This document shows positions 9,406 through 16,483 of a stretch of DNA of 16,483 nucleotides, piece after piece; within the stretch, counting starts at the first letter, position 1, and each line of letters opens with the position of its first letter. The stretch spans positions 1 to 16,483 of the forward strand of contig CAYMKE010000046.1 of assembly GCA_964390955.1 (NCBI GenBank), read 5' to 3'. A program made the position numbers and the translations under genes. The stretch is from CAYMKE01 sp964390955 (GTDB lineage: Bacteria > Bacteroidota > Bacteroidia > Bacteroidales > JBBRXJ01). The notes below the pieces were generated by a model. It saw nothing but the letters and a program-made list of their open reading frames with translations. It made no database searches and was not told where the DNA came from.

Positions 9406-11544
9406 ATGAGAAAATACAAAGGTCCTATATGGCAAGGGAAGCCCTATCCTTTGGGTACTTATTGGGACGGACAAGGAGTAAATTTTGCCATATACAGTGA
9501 AAATGCTACACAAGTCATTTTATGTTTATTTAAACATGCACATGACAAACATGAATATGCACAAATTTACATGGAAGAAGTCACCGGTTATGTCTGGCAT
9601 GCTTACCTCCCTGATATTAAACCGGGACAATTATATGGTTATCGTATTGAGGGGCCTTATGAACCGGAGAAAGGTCATCGCTTCAATCTCAATAAACTAA
9701 TGATAGACCCTTATGCCAAGGCTATCTGCGGCAAAACCGAGATTAAATCAAGCATGTTTGATTATAAAGTAACATCTTTAAAAAAGAACAATACATTACA
9801 ACCTCACACCATAAACAATGCTGGAGATGTAAATAAATGCATCGTGATTGACCATCATTTCGAATGGGAAGACGATCTAAGTCCGGATACAGAGATGCAT
9901 GACACTATTATTTATGAATTGCATGTAAAAGGGTTTACAATGCAACATCCCGATGTGCCAAACGAATTAAGAGGCACATACAAAGGCCTGGCGAGTGAAC
10001 CGGTGATTAATTATTTTAAACAACTTGGCATAACAGCCATTGAGTTGATGCCAATACATCATTTTGCTCACCGAAAATATTTAATTGATAATGGCCTGTC
10101 AAATTACTGGGGGTATGATACCATTGGTTATTTTGCACCCCATGCAGAGTATACAAGTTCTTCATGTTATGGTGGACAGGTCAATGAATTTAAAGAAATG
10201 GTAAAAGCCTATCATAAAGCAGGCATTGAAGTCATCCTCGATGTGGTATATAATCATACTGTAGAAGGAAACCACCTGGGGGCTAATGTATCTTTCAAAG
10301 GCATTGACAATGCTAACTATTACCGGTTAGACCCTGATAATCCCTTGTATTACAAAGATTACACGGGAACAGGGAATACCCTGAACCTGATCAATCCACA
10401 TGTTCTCCAGATGGTGATGGACAGCTTGCGCTACTGGGTAACAGAAATGCATGTAGATGGTTTCAGGTTTGATTTAGCATCTGCACTTGCACGAGGCTTG
10501 TATGAAGTAGGAAAACTCTCCGCGTTTTTAGATACAATACATCAGGATCCTGTCATTTCACAAGTTAAGCTTATTGCTGAACCCTGGGATATTGGGAATG
10601 GCGGGTACCAGGTTGGCAACTTCCCTGTCCTTTGGTCGGAATGGAATGGGAAATATCGTGATACGGTTCGTAAATTCTGGCGCGGCGATGAAAGCCAGGT
10701 TGCTGAACTGGCATATCGTTTGAGTGGAAGTAGTGATTTATACCTTAATGATGGCCGTAAACCTTATTCAAGCATTAATTTTGTAACATCACATGATGGA
10801 TTTACACTGAATGACCTGGTTAGCTACAATGACAAACACAATGAAGCGAATATGGAAGAAAACCGTGATGGTGACAACCATAATAATAGCTACAACTATG
10901 GCATTGAAGGCCCAACAGACGACCCCAAAATCAACAACATCAGAGAAAAACAAAAACGAAATTTCTTAGCCACCTTGCTCTTTAGTCAGGGTGTGCCCAT
11001 GATCAGCCATGGCGATGAATACGGAAGAACACAAAATGGCAACAATAATGCATATTGCCAGGACAATGAACTCGCCTGGATTAATTGGGACTGGGATGAA
11101 AAGCAAAAAGCATTGTTTGAATTCACCAAATCCATTATTCACATCAGAAAAAGTATCCCCATCATACATCGTAAACGTTTTTTTAAAGGCAGGGAAATTA
11201 TGGGAAAAGACATATGGGATATTCGTTGGCTGCGTGAAGATGGGGAAGACATGACAAATAAAGAATGGCAGACGCACTATATCCGTTGCATGGGAATGTT
11301 GATCAATGGTGAATTGATAGATGAAAAAAATAATGTGGGAGAACGCATTAAAGAGGATATATTATTTTTAATGGTAAACAGTTTTTGGGAACCATTGGAA
11401 TTCAAGCTCCCTGTGATAAAAGACAATGATGAGTGGGAAATACTGGCTGACACACATAACCACAGAGATGGAGCAAATGCAAAGATTCGGAATAACATCA
11501 TCATTAATGATCGCTCACTTATTTTATTGAAATATATTAAATAG
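9406..11544 (+). CDS. glgX: Glycogen debranching enzyme GlgX (GH13 isoamylase-type)
   Basis: A 712-residue cytoplasmic enzyme that hydrolyses alpha-1,6 branch linkages in glycogen or phosphorylase-limit dextrin, releasing short maltooligosaccharides. An N-terminal CBM48-like domain (about 12-100) starts with GxPYPLGTYWDGQGVNFAIYS. The GH13 barrel carries region I DVVYNH (279-284), region II GFRFDLA with nucleophile D356, region III AEPWD with acid/base E392, and region IV SHDG with D464. GDEYGRTQNGNNN (from 536) is typical of the GlgX/TreX/isoamylase group. All catalytic residues are intact and the length fits the family. The ATG at 9406 was chosen over an in-frame TTG nine codons upstream because homologues begin close to this motif and the promoter box leaves little room. 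No other glycogen genes are in view. It follows paralogue B by 76 bases on the same strand, but it has its own candidate promoter. Its TAG stop is also the first three bases of the repeat element that follows. A GlgX versus TreX-type specificity call would need alignment. Confidence 0.96.
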   Translation: MRKYKGPIWQGKPYPLGTYWDGQGVNFAIYSENATQVILCLFKHAHDKHEYAQIYMEEVTGYVWHAYLPDIKPGQLYGYRIEGPYEPEKGHRFNLNKLMIDPYAKAICGKTEIKSSMFDYKVTSLKKNNTLQPHTINNAGDVNKCIVIDHHFEWEDDLSPDTEMHDTIIYELHVKGFTMQHPDVPNELRGTYKGLASEPVINYFKQLGITAIELMPIHHFAHRKYLIDNGLSNYWGYDTIGYFAPHAEYTSSSCYGGQVNEFKEMVKAYHKAGIEVILDVVYNHTVEGNHLGANVSFKGIDNANYYRLDPDNPLYYKDYTGTGNTLNLINPHVLQMVMDSLRYWVTEMHVDGFRFDLASALARGLYEVGKLSAFLDTIHQDPVISQVKLIAEPWDIGNGGYQVGNFPVLWSEWNGKYRDTVRKFWRGDESQVAELAYRLSGSSDLYLNDGRKPYSSINFVTSHDGFTLNDLVSYNDKHNEANMEENRDGDNHNNSYNYGIEGPTDDPKINNIREKQKRNFLATLLFSQGVPMISHGDEYGRTQNGNNNAYCQDNELAWINWDWDEKQKALFEFTKSIIHIRKSIPIIHRKRFFKGREIMGKDIWDIRWLREDGEDMTNKEWQTHYIRCMGMLINGELIDEKNNVGERIKEDILFLMVNSFWEPLEFKLPVIKDNDEWEILADTHNHRDGANAKIRNNIIINDRSLILLKYIK

Positions 11545-11719
11545 TGTCTGTCCATAATATCAAGTGTTTGGATCATAATGTTCGATAACGAGGCTTGCGA
11601 AGCCCCAAAATGCGCAGTTTACTGGTGTAAATGAGCAATTTTGGGGCAAGCGTAACGAAGTTTACCCCGTAGGGAAGAATGACTGTATCGGGGTTAGCGG
11701 ACATTATGAACAAACACTA
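11542..11719. repeat. 178-bp MITE-like element with imperfect terminal inverted repeats, copy 1
   Basis: The left end TAGTGTCTGTCCATAATATC (11542-11561) matches the reverse complement of the right end (11700-11719, read as TAGTGTTTGTTCATAATGTC) at 17 of 20 positions. A second motif, AAGTGTTTGGATCATAATG, follows directly at 11562. The interior is rich in palindromes: GGCTT/AAGCC (11592-11604), the 10-bp GCCCCAAAAT/ATTTTGGGGC arms (11602-11647) and ACCCCG/CGGGGT (11664-11694). No ORF is encoded. The 10-bp word TAAATAGTGT occurs at both edges (11538 and 11718), which could be a target duplication, though it overlaps the inverted repeats. The element lies between convergent genes and may also influence transcript ends. 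The alternatives are a MITE, an IS remnant or a REP-like family. Confidence 0.7.
11602..11647. other. Central hairpin of the repeat element
   Basis: Arms GCCCCAAAAT (11602-11611) and ATTTTGGGGC (11638-11647) pair perfectly. After a six-base internal mismatch, TTTAC (11618-11622) pairs with GTAAA (11627-11631) around a TGGT loop. It lies between convergent glgX and the mosaic protein gene, so it could help terminate both transcripts. No T-run follows on either strand, so a terminator call would be weak. The rest of the gap, 11720-11821, holds nothing I can support. Confidence 0.6.
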
Positions 11720-11821
11720 AATAGTGTGTTAAAAACTTTGTCATGGCTCAGATCTCCGCATTATAAGTGGAACTTGTCCAAATTAGTAAAAACACAATTC
11801 TTTAAATCTATCAATCATTTA

Positions 11822-14800
11822 TTAGTGTGAGATAATAATTTTCTTTATTATTTGATGGGTATTCCAGCTTAATGTCATAAAATAGGTTCCATCCGGAAGT
11901 CCTGAAAGGTCAACTTTATCTGTTTTTTTAAGATTCAGATTTGTTTCAAATACTTTATTCCCTAAAATATTTCCAACAGAAATCCTTACATCTGAAGTAT
12001 GAATATTTTCAATATTGCGTATGGAAATAGTTCCTTTTGTTGGAACAGGATATACAACAAGAGATTGACTACTCATCTCATTCATACCGGTATTTGATGT
12101 AGAGAAATTCCAGCTTATACTATCATTTCCTGCATTGTCTGTATTTTTAACCGTGCCTGGCGGGACGAATACCACATAATCTTTATGATCTGTAAAATCT
12201 TCATGGTCAATATAAAGAATATTGTTGATGGTATCTACAGATGCCGTCACTCCGCTGACCTGTTGGTTGTTTTGATCTTTAATGGTAACTCCGTTAAGAT
12301 TACTTGCCCATATATCCTGATTGAATTCTGCGCGGACCTCAACGTTATGGTCAATACCACTGGCTTCATTTGCAGGATTGTATAATATTATTGCCGGTGC
12401 TATTAGTTTAACTTCAAAATTATTTATTTCATTGCATCCATTGTCATCAGTAACTGTGAGGGTATATGTATTCCGTGTTAAACTGCCAATTGTACTTTGT
12501 GTCCCGCCATTACTCCATTTATAGTTGTAAGGGGTGGTGCCTCCGCTTGTTGTAACTTCAATAAATCCATTGGCACATGTTAAACAACTGGCCGAATATA
12601 CCTGGCCGGTTACGGATAGGGGAGTGGGTTCTTCAACTTGATATTGTTCTGAAATAGAGCAATCTTCTACATCTGTGACTGTCAGGGAATATGTGCCGGG
12701 AGATAAATCTTCAATATGATCATTCGTAGAGTCATTACTCCATTTGTATGTATATGGAGTAACACCACCGGTTACACTGTCCAGCCATATTTCACCATTA
12801 TTCTTTCCAGCACATGTTGCATCTTTAATTGAATGATAAACATTGAATGAATCGGGTTCCCAAATTATAAAATTTTTAATATGCTCTCCGCTTTCCGTAT
12901 CCGTGATTGTTAAGGTATAAATTCCTTTTTCTAAATTATGCAAATCCTGTGTGGTGTCTCCTGTACTCCAATTATAAGAATAGGGAGGTGTGCCACCGGT
13001 GACAGTCAGTATGTCTATCTTTCCATTTTGATCTCCGAAACATGATATATTGTTTTTTATATAGTCTTGTATATAAATAGAAGATGACACGCCATGAACT
13101 TCAAATGAGTCAATTGCAAAACAATAATTCGCATCTGTTACAGTAACGTAATAAATACCTTCAGGGATATACATTAAGTTTTGTGTTGTGTCTCCTGTAT
13201 TCCATTCATAAGAATAAGGCATAACACCTCCCTGTACAGACAAATGGATTTCACCGTTGGACCCGTTTGCAACTGATACATGTAAAATAGAATCTTCTAT
13301 CATAATAGGATCCGGTGGAGTAATTGTAAAATTTTTTGTATTGGTACATGTATTTGCGTCTGTTATTATGAATTGATAATCACCTGTTGAGAGATTGTCT
13401 AAATAGAATGGATCGGTGTTGATGTTGTATATTGTGTCAACCGGCGTAGAATTCAGGGTGTAAATCATATCATAAGGTGGAGTTCCTGCTGTAAAGTCTA
13501 TACTTATTCTAAAACTGTCCATCTGACAAACAGTATCTGTATTGTTTACAACAGAGATATCTGCATCAGGAGGGATACAGGAAGAAATCGTAACAATGGT
13601 TGAGTCTGTATTCTCACATCCTTTGGCATCAGATATGGTTACATAATACACTCCACTATCAGTTTCTGAAGCAGATGGGATGACTGGATTTTGCTCAGTG
13701 GATGTAAAGGCATTTGGCCCGCTCCATGACCAGTTGGTTGCTTCACCTCCTGTTTCTGTCAGCTTAAGGGTATCTCCTGACTGAACAGGGCTGTTGCTTC
13801 CTGCTGTTGCTGTTGGGGGAGAAGGCGGTTCAGTGATTATATATGTTGCAGAATCACTACAACCGGCACCATCTTCAACAACTACTTTATAGTCGCCCGC
13901 AGTCAACCCTGTCTGATCTTCATTACCCTGTATTAAACCAGAGCCATTTGATGTAGACCATGTAAATGTATATGGTATGGTAACGTTTTCTACAGAAATA
14001 TCAATGGCTCCATCATTGCCACCAAAACATGAAACATCTGTTACTCTTGAAAATTTATTGGTTTTGTATGAGGTATCCCCTAATGCGATGTACCTGATGT
14101 CTATCGTCACATTGGAGATGGTGTCCACCAGGCTTGCCCAGTTAATATGGTCAATGATTGTAATATCTATATTATTAGCACCGGTTAAATCATACTCATA
14201 AGATTGCCATTCGGTTGTAAATGAAGGGGTGTATTGTGACCAGGTAGAAGTTCCTGTTGAATCAAGCACCCTCATTTGAATGCCACCCGATAAATTTTTA
14301 CTGGCCCGTGCTTCATAGTATAAAAATGGTGTGGCGCTTGCATCAATAACAGAGGTACTGTCGAAGAACAGGTTTACATTTGCAAATTGATCAAATGCAT
14401 TTTCGATGTGGAGCATGTAATCACTTTGAGAAAGAGTGATTCCACTCCATCCGTCAGCTTCCCAATGAAATACGTCAGTTTTACTGTGGTTTGTTCCTTT
14501 GAAATAATCAATGAATGAATTTTCTGTATATTCGTACCATTTTGTTGGTTCATCAATTATTAACCTGTCAGGACAAGCACTACAATTAATAGAAACATTA
14601 ACAGGTTGGATGTCGCCGCATGGATTGCTACCTGCTTTAATGTAGTATGTCCCGCTTGATGTAATGCTGTCAGGATTCACGAGAGGAAATGTTGCAGATG
14701 CATCCTCCCAATAACTTAATGAGTCGTTAAAATAATAATATATAGCTATATCAGAAATATCCCAATAGTCTTTATCAATTGTAGTTGTTAACTTTAATTT

Positions 14801-16258
14801 TAAGTATTGGCCATATACTCCAAAAGCATTGATTGTTTTTGTTGAATTGGGATTGAATGGCCCGTATTCACCTACATATGACCAATTTATACTGTCATCT
14901 GACAGATAAAGTTCACATACCCCATCATCAAATGTATCATCACCGGAAGTGATTTCAATTTTGCTTATATTCTGAACAGATTGCATATTTAAAACAAGAT
15001 GGTTTGTTTGGGATATCCGGGGTTGTGCATGAAAATAGGTGGCATCATTTGTATCTAATACACCAGGCAATCCGTCTGCATCATCCCACCATGTCATATC
15101 TGAGCCTCCTGTCCAGTTGGTTTTGTCAAGTTCAGTACATGTTTTTCCTATAGAGCTTCCCGAAGTAACAGCAGGGTCTGTGATATCAACAGAAGGGCAT
15201 CCTTCGGCAGGGTCAGTGATCGTAAGCGAAGTTGGCTTGTTTACCATTACAGTTACATTATCTGTAGCGGTACATCCTTTTGCGTCAGTAATTGTAACAT
15301 TGTATGTTCCTCCATCAGCAAGAGAAACAGTGGAATTTGTTGGTGACTGGATTGTTGCAGAAAAACTGTTGGGCCCTGACCAATTCCAGCTAACAGCATC
15401 ACCTCCATTCTCAGTTAGCTGTATATCACCGGATTCACATACAGGAGCTGATACAGCACTTGCAGAAATTACCGGTTTATAAGTAAATATTGTATTGGTA
15501 TCTGCACTGGTTTTAGCGTCATTATCTGTAGCCACCGCTATCAATGAATACATTGTATCTATAGATGGCAATATATGAGTACAGGTAAACGGTGATGTTG
15601 TATCAGTTCCTATGAGCGTCGGGCCAAGGTAAAAATCCACTTGCTCAACCGTTCCGTCATTATCATATGTATACGTCTGAATATTGAGGGTGTCACCCAA
15701 ACATACACCTGATGAATCAATCGGATATTGTATATAGACAGATGGTTTTGAAACACTATCAAACACGACTATTGAATCCAGGTAAACATTTGTGGCTGCG
15801 CCGTGTCCCATCATAAAAAAAAATGCCATATTTTCCATTGTTTCGCTGCAATTAAAGTAGTAAGGCCCATATGTGCCAGGCACTGTGTCCAGTATTATAT
15901 TTCTTGTCCAGGGAGTATTACTTGTAGATGTTTGCTGAAACATGATGCTTAGTTCTTTTAAGGTATCAGCATATCCCATAAAATAAACCTCATATACTCT
16001 TCCGTCAATGATTAATCCGTTTTCAGGGAGATGTTGGTATAATTGATATTTCCAGACATTTTGATTGGCTTGCGGTATAATTATATCAGCAGCATAAGTA
16101 CCAGAGAGATTCAGCCCCGTATCTACAGACCAGCTTATGCTCCTGTCGCTCCAATAAAGCTGGCCATCATCGAACTGGTAATTATTAATAAGGTTTTGTG
16201 CTTGTATTCCAAGCATATATAAAAACCCAATGGTTAGGATAGCAATGGTCTTTTTCAT
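11822..16258 (-). CDS. Mosaic T9SS surface protein with carbohydrate-binding-like, discoidin-like and SprB repeats
   Basis: A 1478-residue secreted protein without a catalytic domain. Reading from the N-terminus: signal peptide 1-20 (LGIQA|Q); a CBM4/9-like beta-sandwich about 22-167; an Ig-like domain about 172-262 (VDFYLGPTLIGTDTTSPFT); an Ig/PKD-like module about 264-340; an F5/8-type C (discoidin)-like domain about 365-512 (KIEITSGDD, YLSDDSINWS, LKLKL); and a second carbohydrate-binding-like sandwich about 562-728. These are followed by an SprB repeat about 735-811, an Ig-like module about 814-892 closely related to 264-340, a further SprB-like unit about 895-980, four SprB repeats about 982-1285, a Big_5-like domain about 1287-1387, and a type A T9SS sorting domain about 1398-1478 (VVYPVPTKG, VGNILG, DGTYFMTL). 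SprB itself is a gliding adhesin in Flavobacterium. Here the mix of sugar-binding-like and SprB modules suggests polysaccharide or cell-surface adhesion, which is an inference. The gene is convergent with glgX and bracketed by two related repeat elements. Domain edges are by eye. Confidence 0.9.
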   Translation of the reverse strand: MKKTIAILTIGFLYMLGIQAQNLINNYQFDDGQLYWSDRSISWSVDTGLNLSGTYAADIIIPQANQNVWKYQLYQHLPENGLIIDGRVYEVYFMGYADTLKELSIMFQQTSTSNTPWTRNIILDTVPGTYGPYYFNCSETMENMAFFFMMGHGAATNVYLDSIVVFDSVSKPSVYIQYPIDSSGVCLGDTLNIQTYTYDNDGTVEQVDFYLGPTLIGTDTTSPFTCTHILPSIDTMYSLIAVATDNDAKTSADTNTIFTYKPVISASAVSAPVCESGDIQLTENGGDAVSWNWSGPNSFSATIQSPTNSTVSLADGGTYNVTITDAKGCTATDNVTVMVNKPTSLTITDPAEGCPSVDITDPAVTSGSSIGKTCTELDKTNWTGGSDMTWWDDADGLPGVLDTNDATYFHAQPRISQTNHLVLNMQSVQNISKIEITSGDDTFDDGVCELYLSDDSINWSYVGEYGPFNPNSTKTINAFGVYGQYLKLKLTTTIDKDYWDISDIAIYYYFNDSLSYWEDASATFPLVNPDSITSSGTYYIKAGSNPCGDIQPVNVSINCSACPDRLIIDEPTKWYEYTENSFIDYFKGTNHSKTDVFHWEADGWSGITLSQSDYMLHIENAFDQFANVNLFFDSTSVIDASATPFLYYEARASKNLSGGIQMRVLDSTGTSTWSQYTPSFTTEWQSYEYDLTGANNIDITIIDHINWASLVDTISNVTIDIRYIALGDTSYKTNKFSRVTDVSCFGGNDGAIDISVENVTIPYTFTWSTSNGSGLIQGNEDQTGLTAGDYKVVVEDGAGCSDSATYIITEPPSPPTATAGSNSPVQSGDTLKLTETGGEATNWSWSGPNAFTSTEQNPVIPSASETDSGVYYVTISDAKGCENTDSTIVTISSCIPPDADISVVNNTDTVCQMDSFRISIDFTAGTPPYDMIYTLNSTPVDTIYNINTDPFYLDNLSTGDYQFIITDANTCTNTKNFTITPPDPIMIEDSILHVSVANGSNGEIHLSVQGGVMPYSYEWNTGDTTQNLMYIPEGIYYVTVTDANYCFAIDSFEVHGVSSSIYIQDYIKNNISCFGDQNGKIDILTVTGGTPPYSYNWSTGDTTQDLHNLEKGIYTLTITDTESGEHIKNFIIWEPDSFNVYHSIKDATCAGKNNGEIWLDSVTGGVTPYTYKWSNDSTNDHIEDLSPGTYSLTVTDVEDCSISEQYQVEEPTPLSVTGQVYSASCLTCANGFIEVTTSGGTTPYNYKWSNGGTQSTIGSLTRNTYTLTVTDDNGCNEINNFEVKLIAPAIILYNPANEASGIDHNVEVRAEFNQDIWASNLNGVTIKDQNNQQVSGVTASVDTINNILYIDHEDFTDHKDYVVFVPPGTVKNTDNAGNDSISWNFSTSNTGMNEMSSQSLVVYPVPTKGTISIRNIENIHTSDVRISVGNILGNKVFETNLNLKKTDKVDLSGLPDGTYFMTLSWNTHQIIKKIIISH
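12404..13315 (-). repeat. Four tandem SprB-type repeats within the mosaic protein
   Basis: Residues 982-1285 hold four consecutive units of about 75 residues. Each has the pattern NGxIxLxVxGGxxPYxYxW, then a short TGDTTQ or similar turn, then GxYxxTVTDxxxC. Examples are PYSYEWNTGDTTQ, PYSYNWSTGDTTQ, PYTYKWSNDSTND and PYNYKWSNGGTQS. The similarity is visible in the DNA too, around 12950-13000 and 13185-13230, which points to internal duplication and a possible source of length variation by recombination. Confidence 0.85.
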
Positions 16259-16295
16259 GGGATAATATTTTGTTTAACAATTAGATACCTTTTAA

Positions 16296-16303
16296 CAAAT
16301 ATA
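16296..16303 (-). promoter_or_regulatory. Candidate -7 box for the mosaic surface protein gene
   Basis: On the minus strand this reads TATATTTG, matching TAnnTTTG, with 37 bases between it and the ATG at 16258. No TTG is found at -33 spacing. The same box sequence precedes glgX. Confidence 0.45.
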
Positions 16304-16377
16304 CGTTATGTTATTGAATATGGTTGCATATAAATGTTGTATTTTTGTTATTTTTTAATTACTTCTAACATATAAAT

Positions 16378-16483
16378 AAAAGTCCGTCCATAAAGTCAAG
16401 TGTTTGCTCTATAAAGTTCGAGATTAAAGCGTGTGAACCGAACGAAGTGAGTTCATGAACACAATTGAGAGAAAACTATTTGT
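16378..16483. repeat. Repeat element, copy 2 (left part, cut by window edge)
   Basis: AAAAGTCCGTCCATAAAGTC (16378-16397) and the adjacent AAGTGTTTGCTCTATAAAG (from 16398) align without gaps to the left end of the element at 11542. By hand count, 33 of 44 positions agree. Beyond this the copies diverge, but they share the word AACGAAGT (11654 and 16441). The visible interior is again palindromic: GTGTGAAC (16431-16438) can pair with GTTC and ACAC (16451-16462), and GTTCATGAAC is a perfect palindrome. No ORF is seen. The right end, and so its completeness, is outside the window. Confidence 0.6.

Noticed and set aside
10966..11576. Two antisense open frames of about 100 codons over the 3' half of glgX
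   Set aside because: They overlap conserved GlgX motifs, have no recognisable domains and no upstream signal, and read as shadows of the real frame.
12404..13315. Repeated DNA blocks as a CRISPR-like array
   Set aside because: The repeats are about 225 bp, coding and diverged, encoding SprB units. There are no short identical repeats with unique spacers.
15039..15482. A 147-codon plus-strand open frame antisense to the mosaic gene
   Set aside because: It lies wholly inside a convincing secreted-protein gene. Its valine/serine/proline-rich composition is the expected reverse reading of Thr/Asp/Gly-rich repeats, and it has no leader or promoter.
16340..16347. Plus-strand TATTTTTG as a promoter reading into repeat copy 2
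   Set aside because: It fits TAnnTTTG with a TTG 23 bases upstream, but the region is very AT-rich and no gene is visible downstream before the window ends.

Overview
The window comes from an AT-rich member of the Bacteroidota, probably a Bacteroidales/Marinilabiliales-type or related environmental lineage. The evidence is threefold. Three very large secreted proteins end in type IX secretion system (T9SS) C-terminal sorting domains. TAnnTTTG promoter boxes lie upstream of most transcription units. Start codons are preceded by A-rich leaders with no Shine-Dalgarno sequence. Genus or species cannot be read from the sequence.

Layout: (1) 1-234, minus strand: the first 78 codons of an L-fucose isomerase gene (fucI) running off the left edge. 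(2) 367-440, plus strand: tRNA-Arg(TCT), divergent from fucI, with its own promoter box. (3) 652-4875 and 5130-9329, plus strand: two tandem, full-length paralogues of about 1400 residues. Each has a signal peptide, an array of CARDB-like beta-sandwich repeats, Ig-like modules with CG...YxW motifs, and a T9SS sorting domain. (4) 9406-11544, plus strand: a complete glycogen debranching enzyme, GlgX, with intact GH13 catalytic residues. (5) 11542-11719: a 178-bp structured repeat with imperfect terminal inverted repeats whose left end contains the glgX stop codon. (6) 11822-16258, minus strand: a 1478-residue mosaic surface protein combining carbohydrate-binding-like, discoidin-like, Ig-like and SprB-type repeats, a Big_5-like domain and a T9SS sorting domain. 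(7) 16378-16483: the left part of a second, diverged copy of the 11542 repeat, cut by the window edge.

The three giant proteins should all cross the outer membrane by T9SS and be displayed or released. None shows a catalytic domain, so adhesion, polysaccharide binding or surface-layer roles are the best inference. GlgX (glycogen breakdown) and FucI (fucose catabolism) are cytoplasmic sugar enzymes, and no direct functional link between them and the surface proteins is visible. The least explained items are the repeat element that brackets the mosaic protein gene in direct orientation and the tandem duplication of the CARDB giant.
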